From Carallia brachiata (Eukaryota; Streptophyta; Magnoliopsida; Malpighiales; Rhizophoraceae): a DNA stretch of 64,000 nt. The position numbers were made by a program, and so were the translations under genes. The notes below the pieces were generated by a model, which was not told where the DNA came from, made no database searches, and worked only from the letters and a program-made list of their open reading frames with translations. This document shows, piece after piece, positions 22,780-32,003 of the stretch. The stretch lies in the NCBI GenBank assembly GCA_021464245.1, contig JADCRB010000164.1, positions 124,001 through 188,000 on the forward strand. The letters run 5' to 3'. Each line of letters opens with the position of its first letter. Position 1 is the stretch's first letter.

Positions 22780-23813
22780 ATCGAGCCTCGAAACAGAAAG
22801 GCTTTGGTCCATACAGCAACTGTTTATCAGTAAACAGTACGGTCAAGTTGTGATCTGACCCGATCCCCACCTCATGAATTTAATAGGCTTGGGGGAATAA
22901 TTGAGACCAATCTGTATTTATCAAAGCCCTATCCAAGAGTTGCAAAATTGTATTTGGGCCAGCTAGATTATTTGACCAAGTAATACTTAGTCCTTTGAAC
23001 CCAAGGTCCATTAGCTCAAATTTCTCCATAAAGTTAATCAGCGGGCGCGTCTATTGATTATGTATCAATGTATGGCCAAACTTCTCAACTGCATTATGTA
23101 GAAAATTCATATCCCTAATACAAAGCCATGGTTGTCTCATTCGAGGGGATAAAGGTATCAGGCTCTCCCACGATTTCGCTCTCGCATTCCTGTGAGGCTC
23201 ACCATAGAGGCAGGAAAGTAACCAACGTCCAATACCAGTATCATAGAAGCAATTAATTACATTGGGAGAAAAAATTTATCACCTGAATATTGATATCTTT
23301 GGTCCACTATAGAGCAAGCCCTCCCTTCCTCCTTTTTGGTTCAACGTAAAAAGAAGACAAAAAACTGAATCTACAACGAAGTCTCTCTAAGCTACCTTTT
23401 TTTTGTAGGTTTCAGACAAGAATATGATCCACGTGCAGTTCCAAGTCAATATCAACATTAGTGATTGTGTGGCTTTGGACGAGCCACCGCCACCATTTGA
23501 GTAGTTTCCGTCTCATCCTCTTGGTTTCGTTTTTCATGTTCTCCAGAGTCATGTTCATGAAGGGTGCGGAAGGATATTGAGGACCAATTGGTAATTGAGG
23601 GCCCGACATGTTTGAGGCAGATGGGTTGCTAAGGGGCTTTAAGCCTTTTGGGCTTTGACATAATGCCTGTCTGGGTTTCAAAAGTTTCCAAGAGTTCTGG
23701 GATGTGGGCCTCAAGGTGTACGTTTGGTTGATAGCTGGGAAGTTTTGGTAGAAATGTAGTGGTGCCCGATAGGGACATACTTTAGGTGTCGTTATAGGAG
23801 GCAGCGCCTGCGG
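22780..23813 (-). pseudogene. LINE endonuclease region
   Basis: On the minus strand, 23.2-22.78 kb translates with interruptions to an endonuclease/exonuclease/phosphatase fold: GEPHRNARAKSWESL, MDLGFKGLSITWSN, LLDRALINTDW and the catalytic GSDHN. The segment upstream (23.8-23.4 kb) is a proline-rich ORF1 tail or linker. The gypsy element then interrupts the LINE at FEARWL. Confidence 0.82.
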
Positions 23814-25177
23814 ATGTCTGATAGGGATGGCAATTTTACCCGTACCCATCGAAGATTACCCGTACCCACCCCAATGGGTACGAGGTCAAACCAGTTGACC
23901 AGAGAACGGGGCGGGGATCGGGGATCCCCGTATTTTTTTAGCGGGTATGGGGATGGGGATGAGTTTATTTTTTATTTTTTTTAATCTTTATTCATTTTTA
24001 TTGTTTAATGTTTACTGCATTCACTCTTCAATAACTTATATTTTAGCTACTTTAAAATTATTAATGGAATTGTTAAATTATTAATGAAATTATTTTCTTT
24101 AACTCAATGGTTTATTCAAAATATTAATAGTCTTGAGGTTAAGGATTCAAGTAATAACCAATTCTAATTGTAATTACAAAATTATTAATGGATACTGTAG
24201 GAATCACAACAACTTGTCGTATAAGTCCTCAACCAATAATTTGAAGGTTTGGTTCTGAATATACAAGTTAGAAAGACCATCTTTTTACTGGAAGTCTTGT
24301 TTTAAAATACTATTATTTCTTTCTTTCCAAATGTACCAGTATATAAGTACAAAAAATATGAGAATAAATTGTTTAAAAAATTAGAAACGAAGTTAAAACT
24401 CTTAACGTTAAAAGAAATCTAACACTATATATAGAAAATAGATTTAAAAAAATGCAAAATCATGGGGTGATGTTTTTATAGTTTTCATTTGTTGAATTTT
24501 TCATAATTGAGTTTTTTTTATGTGATCCATATCTTTATAAAATGCAGTTTTAAACTTTAGTATTATACAACAATTGAAATATTAAATACGATTTGTCTAA
24601 ATTATTCTTCTATATCAGCATTTTCAAAAATAGTGTTATTATATCAATATATAAATTTGAGCAACATAACTTCAATACATACTTATTATCAATTTGAGCA
24701 TATAACATTTTCAAAAATAGTATCATTATATCAATATACAAACTTAAGTAATATACCATTTTCAAAAATAGTGTCATTATTCTTCTACACATTGTGCATC
24801 AAGTTTAGGATTTTAATTTCTATAACTAATTCTTAACAAAAAACTCGTGCATTTAAATTTTAATATTTAGATCACTTATTTATTATATTTTTAAATCACA
24901 TGAGATTTGTAATACAAATAGTTGGTTTGCCATTGACCATAAATATCAAGTAAATTGAATTGTGAAAATATATGACTTTTTGAATTTTCTTTAAGAAGGG
25001 TACGGGGCGGGAACGGGGATCCCCGTTTCCCGACGGGGATGGGGACGGAGACGAGGATTAAAATTTTATACCCGACGGGGACGGAGACGGAAATGGGGAT
25101 AAGGGTAATAAACGGGTAAGGGGAACGGGGGGTCATCCCCGCCCCCGACCCTCCCCATTGTCAATCCTAATGTCTGA
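23814..25177. mobile_element. hAT-like non-autonomous element, 1.35 kb, perfect 8-bp target duplication
   Basis: The element spans 23,822-25,169, flanked on both sides by ATGTCTGA (23,814-23,821 and 25,170-25,177). Ends are TAGGGATGGCAAT and, inverted, TAGGATTGACAAT. Both subterminal regions are rich in CGGGG tracts and each contains the palindrome CGGGGATCCCCG (about 23,919 and 25,014). The interior is A/T-rich with no transposase frame. It interrupts the LINE between ORF1 and endonuclease. Confidence 0.9.
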
Positions 25178-26555
25178 TTTGGGTCAAGTGGAGTATAGGC
25201 TTGTAGGGTGTTTTTTTGTCCTAGCGTTTTGTGTTTGGTTGTTTTTGTGGGGATTAAGGATTGAAAAAATGTTAATATTCTGAGTGTATTTATCTCGAAT
25301 AATGTCCTAGTTAAAATTGCGACTGATATTTTAAAATAAAAATTGATATTTTTAAAATACTTATTATTTTTATATTTCAAAAACTATCAATTTTATTTCT
25401 AAAATATCAATTGTAATTTTAACTAAAATACTATTAAGGACAAAAATACTTGCGACATGAATGCTTGCTCGGATTGAATTTCCTCTTTTGGTCTGAGGTT
25501 TGTGTATTGGGATGGGGGTTTGACAGGAGGGTAAAGTTGGTTGGTCAATTACCTTCTAAAAATTCTTTTCTGTCAAGGGATCTCCTCCTCCAACGCCTGT
25601 TCAACCCCTGGAGCATCTGATACGGTCCCTGCCCCGCCAGTACGCGTGCAATGTGGCTCTGTTGGCAAGGGAAATAGAGCGTTATCGACAGCGGTCCTCC
25701 TGACTCTGGCCACCCTGTAAATCGTTTGCCCATAAAGAACTCTCCTCCAACCTCCAAGCACCAACGTATCATTTGCTATTTCTCACTAATACAGGGGGTT
25801 CCGCCCCCATGTGCGGCCCAAAAGGCCTGTTTCTCGTGGAAATCTAATTGTTGTTATCATTATCTTTCATGGGGCAGGCTCTGTCTGTGTGGCCCAATAT
25901 CCGACAATCGTAGCAAATTTTGGGTAATTTTTCATACCTCAGTGAAACCCAGTAGAAACCATCATCCCTACGGTTATTGAAGCTCACCAACAGTGGTTTA
26001 TTTACGCAGAAATGGACCATCAGCCTCATGAAGCCATATAGGGCAGTAGCTTCGTCAAATGTGAACTCGGATTCTACCAAACCTGCAAAGAGGTTACCTA
26101 TTTGTCTAGCATTCTCTTGTATCATTTGTGATAGGGATAACCCATGCACCTGTACCCATATCATCGAAGTGGATAGATCAATCTCGTCGAGAGCCAACTG
26201 CGGTTCCCATTCCTTAATAACCATATGATATCCAGCAATTGACCATGGTACGCCATTCAGAATTCGCTTTCTCTCTCCTTCAAGTTGAAAGCGAACAAAT
26301 GAAGACATTTGTCTTAATGATCTTCACATCCAGATCTCCCTGCAGTCCCCACGCCCTTCTAAGAGTATCCCTAACCACAGATGCCCCAAATTGCTTCTCA
26401 GCCACCACCCTGGCAATAAGGATGGATCTAGTAACTCTATCTACTGTAGGGATATCTTCTTGGAACTGTAGAAAGGGTTCGTCGCCATCTGGGTTAGGCA
26501 GACCTTCAGTTTCATTACCATCTCCAAACATAGTTGGACGGTCAGCACTAGACAT
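25178..26555 (-). pseudogene. LINE ORF1 (DUF4283-like, CCHC zinc knuckle)
   Basis: The product is the nucleic-acid-binding ORF1 protein. It starts at ATG 26,555 (minus strand), shifts frame near 26,290 and continues through VRFQLEGERKRILNGVPWSI, WVQVHGL and a zinc knuckle CYDCRILGHTDRACP near 25.87 kb. A proline-rich C-terminal part runs on to the hAT-like insertion. A hairpin MITE interrupts it near 25.3 kb. Stops and frameshifts make it non-functional. Confidence 0.85.
25286..25452. repeat. Short hairpin MITE candidate
   Basis: The left arm (GTATTTATCTCGAATAATGT...AGTTAAAATT) and inverted right arm (GTATTTTTGTCCTTAATAGT...AGTTAAAATT) can pair over about 70 bases with mismatches, leaving a small loop. 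No coding capacity. It sits in LINE ORF1, so it is a later insertion. I could not settle the target duplication. Confidence 0.55.
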
Positions 26556-26808
26556 TGAGTATCTTATCGTCAAGACACTAAGAACCAGAGGGAGGGAAGT
26601 GTGTGAGAGAAGAGCTAGGTGGAAGAAAAGAGAAACACTTGCGTACAAGCAAAAAAAAGGGAGGAAAACACAAGACAAGCTAGACAATGTACTCAGAGAG
26701 ATCTATTTGTCAAGGACATACACAGAAGACAGCTAAATGAGAAGAAAAAGCTAGGTGGGAAGGCCGTTTAGGGTTTTCCACAAGAAGGCTAGGTGGGGGG
26801 ATTTAGAT

Positions 26809-27231
26809 CTCAAAGCGGCCATTGCAGTATTGTGTGTAGGACTCTCAGGCCATTAGACAGGCTATGCCCATTATGGCCCTGGCTGCTTTATTATTATTAT
26901 TTTTTTTTGTTTACAAAAAATTGTGAGAGTCATTACTCTGATAATTTTTGACCTGGGTATAGTAAAGGCCAAAGGTCTTCTTAAGAGTGCGGCTCAAAGC
27001 GGCCATTGCAGTAAGGACTCTCAGGCCACTAGACAGGCTATGCCCATTATGGCCCTGGCTGCTTTATTATTATTTTTTTTTGGTTTACAAAAATTTTGAG
27101 AGTTATTGTTCTCGTAATTTCTGATCCGGATGTAGTGAAAGTCAAAGGTCTCCCTAACAATGCGGCTCTAAGGATCGAACTTTCAACCTTGAAATTGAAA
27201 CAGTCACTTTTAACCACTGCGACCGACACCC
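26809..27231 (-). repeat. SINE-like repeat with a 184-bp tandem duplication of its 3' part
   Basis: On the minus strand from about 27,231 the sequence has an A-box-like GTCGGTCGCAGTGGTTAAAAGTG and a B-box-like GGTTGAAAGTTCGATCC, then a body ending in an AATAATAATAAAG tail. Tail and adjacent CAGCCAGGGCCATAATGGGC occur twice, with units starting at 26,809 and 26,993 (plus strand), a spacing of 184. The 5' promoter part occurs once. Confidence 0.65.
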
Positions 27232-28586
27232 ATTGAGAAACTAACGGATACCTCTGTCCCTCTACAAGTAATAAGAAATATTATTGGTCGATGATGAATT
27301 GCATATTTATTTGACCAGCTTTGAATGATTTCTCCTTTCTTGGGTGTTTGTGCTGGTGCCTTTTCTGTAGATTAGGAAAAGTGGGATAAATCTTACACAT
27401 TTGAACTCATAGACAGGATGAGGCAGGCGCATACATTGAAACTGCCATTTTTTTGCTTTTTTAGGTAGAAAAAATATTCATAATATAATAAATTTTTAAT
27501 TTTGTATAATTATATTAATAAAATATTAATAATAAAAATACATCTTATCACTTTATTTTATTATTATAAACAAAATCAATATAATTATATAAAATTATAA
27601 ATCCATTGCATTTCAACATGTTTGTTAGTCGGACAGTAAGTCAGGCAAGAATCTCCTGACGTGCTCTTTTTCCATTCTCTTTCTCCAGCCGCATATAGAG
27701 ATACACTTAAAAAAAAATTGAGGATCACAGTAGAAATTTTCACTTCTGTTGTTCGTTTCTGCCGATGCTACCCTGTACATATTTACAGGCTAATTTTATC
27801 AGTACACTTGGGTGGCCTTTCTAAACCATGGTATGTAACGACATGGGAGGCTTGTTGGACTAGTTAATGGAATTAACCGGAGTGCGGGCTGGTTTTTGGG
27901 TTGCAGGGCTGGACTCCGTCCGCATTCTAATACTGCTCTCTGGCTCTTTGCTCTCGTGCAATTGTGTGTGTTCTGCAAATACAATGCGGCATGTTGTAAA
28001 CATCCATTATTGAGCAAATACGGTAGCCTGCCAAAATATCACAAGCTTTAAAAGCTGCCTTGAGCATTTTGCATTTGTGCTGTAGAAGAAAAGCTCAAGC
28101 TGTAGAAACATGTCTTAATCCATCAACGTGCACAGTAAATACGGTTTCATGTCATCATTCCTCGTTTCTGTAAACCTCATATATAATGGAGTTAAAAAGG
28201 GCAATCAGATAAATATCTGATATTGCTCTCAATCCTCTCCTCCCTCTCATGATGTTGGTTTACGCAAATTTTGCTTCACTATTTGCATTCTGTGCTGCTA
28301 AGGAAAACTATCAATAACTGGAGAAGAAACCAAACAAAATAAAACCACATGAAATGTGATTTCTTACAACTACCCAATCAATAAAGAACAGAAGCTAAAA
28401 GAATGTATGTTCACAGAAAAACATAAATCTATAGAATAAAAGCCATCATTTTATTAAGTTTTTTTATTTGCTTTCAAATGAATGGAAAACAAAGAATGAA
28501 AGGTAAAATTCATTGAAGTTGCCAAACTGGAAGATGTGAGTAAAGCATAATGTTAGAAAAGGAGTTCAACTACTTCAACTCGAATA
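27232..28586. other. Intergenic, 3' flank of F-box gene 2
   Basis: An imperfect A/T-rich inverted repeat at about 27,485-27,605 (AATTTTTAATTTTGTATAATTATATT and its inverse) may be a MITE. The stretch 27.95-28.5 kb resembles the 3' flank of the first F-box gene in reverse orientation. No other gene is supported. Confidence 0.45.
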
Positions 28587-29669
28587 TCAGTTTTCTTCTA
28601 ACCTCATTCCACTGAAAGTCACCAATGTTTTTTTAGCAATGAATGATTCTTTCTTCTTTGGTTGCGAGAGTTCCTTAATTATCATATCATGGCTTTTGAT
28701 ATTGTACTGGATATTGTACCTTTTAGTTTCTGCATTCATGATAAACCAGACGTACCACGGGGAAGCGCAATAAGGCTGAGCAATCTTCATATTAGAATTT
28801 TCTTTCAAGAATGTCAACGGAATCACGATCTTCTCTTCAGCCCATTTACCCTTTTTGTAATCTTCCAGCACCAGTAAACGTAGTTCATCATTCACAATCT
28901 CTGCCAACGACAGGTAGCAGAGATCTGGATGATCCTTGTATACAATGGTACGAACGGTGGTTTGGGAACCGGAAAAAAAGCTCCTCGGTAATGTAGTACT
29001 TGTAAAACTCTCTTTGTCCATGACAAGAGAAACCAGCTCCAAATCATTTGATCCAAACCCACTTTTTGGATAAAAATGGAGAACCCCTTTGAAGCACCGA
29101 ATCAAAAGGGAACGATAACGCTGATAAAAATTTCTCAGCAGAGTAGAATCAACAAGTCTCCATGGCGGTTCATCAACACTACCAAGCGTGAGCACATCAA
29201 TTCTCAATATAGAGCTTTTATCTTTGGAACAACAAAAAGACAGCACTTTATAGCAACCAGAGGAGGGAACATAACAGAGTATCATCGTTGTAAGATGCTC
29301 ACATGGATGCTCATATAGCTGAGGTAAATCAAACACAAGGCGCGTTGTTGGGTTCCTGACACGATACTTACATCCAGAAGAAGCATTGCCAATTATTCTC
29401 TCCAACACCAACCCATTGTAGGTGGAGACGAATTGAATTTGTTGGCCTGTTTTGTCGACTTCATCCTCATTATACCTCAGAAAGGGGGCTCGACTGGCGT
29501 GCCCCTCCACAAAGTGGGGATCTTCAATCAAGGCCCGCCATTGCTTACACACAGACTTGAACTTGAGCAAATTCTGTGCATCTAACCAATAGAATAACTC
29601 TACCATGATTTCCATTGGCAGGAACAACGATTCTGTTTTGTCAGTGGCAGGACAATTACAAGGATCCAT
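28587..29669 (-). CDS. F-box protein (CPR1/CPR30-like), intact paralogue
   Basis: A single-exon 360-residue frame. An F-box lies at about 13-55 (LPMEIMVELFYWL, LKFKSVCKQWRALIEDP) and an F-box-associated region follows (GLVLER, YRVRNPTTRLVFDLP, CYVPSSGCYK, LLVLEDYKKGKWAEEK, ASPWYVWF). Length and lack of introns fit the family. The predicted role is substrate recognition in an SCF ubiquitin ligase; members such as CPR1 limit NLR immune receptors, but the substrate here is unknown. It is strongly similar along its length to the frameshifted copy at 1.6-2.8 kb, in inverted, facing orientation. Its 5' region contains a 64-bp tandem duplication starting 28 bases before the ATG. The start at 29,669 is supported by matching leader sequence in the paralogue. 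Confidence 0.9.
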   Translation of the reverse strand: MDPCNCPATDKTESLFLPMEIMVELFYWLDAQNLLKFKSVCKQWRALIEDPHFVEGHASRAPFLRYNEDEVDKTGQQIQFVSTYNGLVLERIIGNASSGCKYRVRNPTTRLVFDLPQLYEHPCEHLTTMILCYVPSSGCYKVLSFCCSKDKSSILRIDVLTLGSVDEPPWRLVDSTLLRNFYQRYRSLLIRCFKGVLHFYPKSGFGSNDLELVSLVMDKESFTSTTLPRSFFSGSQTTVRTIVYKDHPDLCYLSLAEIVNDELRLLVLEDYKKGKWAEEKIVIPLTFLKENSNMKIAQPYCASPWYVWFIMNAETKRYNIQYNIKSHDMIIKELSQPKKKESFIAKKTLVTFSGMRLEEN

Positions 29670-29696
29670 TGCTGCAACAACTCGTAAATCTAAGAG

Positions 29697-29824
29697 TGGA
29701 GATTGGTTTTCTAAATGTAACCTTCAAGAATACGGCTAGACAATCCTACATAAATAAGACTGGAGATTGGATTTCCGTAGGTAACCTCCAAGAATACGGC
29801 TAGACACTCCTACATAAATAAGAC
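29697..29824. repeat. 64-bp tandem duplication in the F-box gene 5' region
   Basis: Two copies (29,697-29,760 and 29,761-29,824), each containing AAGAATACGGCTAGACA and CCTACATAAATAAGACTGGA, differ at a few bases. Read towards the gene (minus strand), each has TTATTTATGTAGG, a weak TATA-like sequence, so the core promoter or leader may be duplicated. Confidence 0.85.
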
Positions 29825-29828
29825 TGGA

Positions 29829-31390
29829 GATTTAAATTATAAGTTTATAATATCTTTTCAACTGTGTTTTTTTGCTTGTGTTTTAAAACAAAAGCAGACT
29901 TAAATTGTAAGTTTTATTTTCTTTTTTAAGAAAACAAAAGGAGAAACTTGGCAATAGATTTTTTTTCCCTCTTCTAAGGAAAAAAAAAAAGGAAACTTAT
30001 AGAGTAGTTTTTTTTATATATAATTTTTTTTATTTTCTTTAATTATACTTTTTTGCAATACACGGATTTTAGAATCTATGAATAATCATTATAACAAATT
30101 GAGTGGATTGAAATACGAATCAGATTTTAATTGAGTAAATTAAATTTCTAAATATCAATATTATAAGAGTCTGCTAAGAAATCCTAATTTCATAAATATT
30201 TAAAATTAATATGTAATAATATTTAACTAGATTGAATAATTAGAGATAACAAAAATACATAATATCAAATTCTTTTACATTCTTTTTTATTTTATAAAAT
30301 TTTGATAATGATTAATTGACTAAATAAATTATATTGGTTAAGATTTTCTATTCTTTGGTGGGGATGGGTCATTTTTTATAAGTGAAGTCTAAAGATCAAA
30401 CTCTATCTCACCCCAATCTTTAAGTTTGGTGGCCAGTGGCTATACCTAGTGATTTATGTTTCCTTTTTGAGTTGGACTGAATGAATAAAATTGAAATACG
30501 TAGAATTAAGGAAGAGATGGAAATTTAATTAATATAAAAGTCTTCTAATATTTTTGGTATTAAGGAGAGTTTGCCATATAAACAATAACTCAATTTTCTA
30601 CAAGCTAAGGTAATAATAATATATACACTAGTATAATAATTTTTTTGGTAGTGTGTTTTCGTTTTTTTTTTATTTAAAGGAAAAAAAATATAAGACTTAA
30701 ACTTTATTTATTTTTTAATAATACAAATAGAGAACTTTAGATATAATTATTTTTCTCTCTAATAAAAAGAAGGAATTTATGAGTAGTTTTTTTTGTACAA
30801 TTTTTAAATTTTTGTTAATTTTACTATTTGCATTGCGTGAGTTTTAGGCGTGTGTCAATAATCGTTAACATTAATTGAGTAAATTACATTATGTGTTAGA
30901 TTTTAGTTGGGTAAATTCAATTTCTAACTATAATTATTACTATTAATAATATAAGAGTTTTCTAATAAAACCAAAATTATTAATACTAAGAATAGGTTCG
31001 CTTAATGCACAAGTTTATTATGTTTGTTGAGAATTATATTTTTGTTTGTGTTTTATTTACAAGGAAAAAAATTTTAAAAAAAGTCTTAAATTTTGAGTAT
31101 TCTTTTCCTTCTTAAGATAAAAATTATTTATAACTTTAAAAAAATAGAAATTTAGAAATAGTTTATTTTCATTTTATTATTCTCAAAGAAAACAAATGGA
31201 GAAATTCAGGGATAGTTATTGTTTTCCCTTTTTTTATTGAAATTTGTTCTTTTTTCCTTTATTTTTCTTAATTATGTGTATTTGCATTGAACGAATTTTC
31301 AATTTAAATAATCGTTAACATGAATTCAATATATTATAATACATATCAGATGAAAATTAAGTAAATTAAGTTTCTAACTCTAAAAAACTC
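29829..31390. repeat. Three divergent copies of an AT-rich repeat
   Basis: Units begin near 29,829, 30,640 and 31,010. Each has GTTTATAAT...TTTGTTTGTGTTTT, then A/T runs with AAACAAAAGGAGAAA-type blocks, and ends near a GAATAATCRTTA...GAGTAAATTAAATTTCTAA block. A related unit lies at 13,380-13,520. No coding potential. I do not recognise the family; it may be decayed MITEs. Confidence 0.5.
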
Positions 31391-32003
31391 AGTTATTCTC
31401 TTGTTGTTACATCGCCACTGCACTTGCGTAGCGACCCTTCCTTAATTCCCACATAAAAGAAAGTAGTCTCCAAACCCTTGCAATACGCCAATTTTGTCAT
31501 TTATACCATAAAATAAGAGCTTTAAGAAGGAATAATTTGAATGATATAGTTATTATGAAATATATATAAAAAAAAAAAGATACAATGTATCTACCTAGTT
31601 TATTATTATTGTTTTTTTATAAATACAAAATGATCATCTCTTCGTATCAATAATCTTTTCTTTAAAATATATATATATATATATCGTTGGGTTCACAATA
31701 ATTTTAACTTGATTGGGTCATTTTGGAACCTTGAAGGCTGGAACTTGAAGCAATTCAACGTGAAAAATTAATAAATAAATAAAAGCACACTAATTTTTTT
31801 TTTTAAAAAAGGAAAATACCAAAAAATTAATAAGAGTTTAATTAAAAAACGACGGACTCTACAAAATAAAAATAAAAAGAAAAATAAAAAAACCGTCCGC
31901 AAATCTCCGGCCACTTTTCTCTGTGTGTTTCCCTCAAAAAAAGCCTTCAACCGTTTTCTCCTCAAAGAAAGAAATCAAGAAAGAAAGAAGCAAGAAATCA
32001 AGA
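31391..32003. other. Upstream region of the PHD-finger gene
   Basis: A/T-rich with a short (TA)n run at about 31,668-31,684. The last 90 bases before the start codon are purine-rich (AAGAAAGAAGCAAGAAATCAAGA), as in a plant 5' leader. No other gene is seen. Confidence 0.45.

Larger units (their letters stand above)
14190..26700 (-). mobile_element. LINE (non-LTR retrotransposon), interrupted by three or more later insertions
   Basis: Read on the minus strand from about 26.7 kb downwards, the pieces follow the order of a plant LINE: ORF1 with a DUF4283-like region and a CCHC zinc knuckle (26.56-25.2 kb), endonuclease (23.8-22.78 kb), then reverse transcriptase (15.6-14.19 kb). The gaps are filled by a hAT-like element (23,822-25,169), a hairpin MITE (about 25,286-25,452) and a Ty3/gypsy element (about 15,690-22,773). 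All coding parts carry stops or frameshifts, so it is dead. The reverse transcriptase ends abruptly near 14.2 kb, soon after the catalytic ADD motif, so the 3' part is missing; LINEs usually lose the 5' end, so a later deletion or insertion is likely. The 5' boundary is approximate. Confidence 0.85.
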
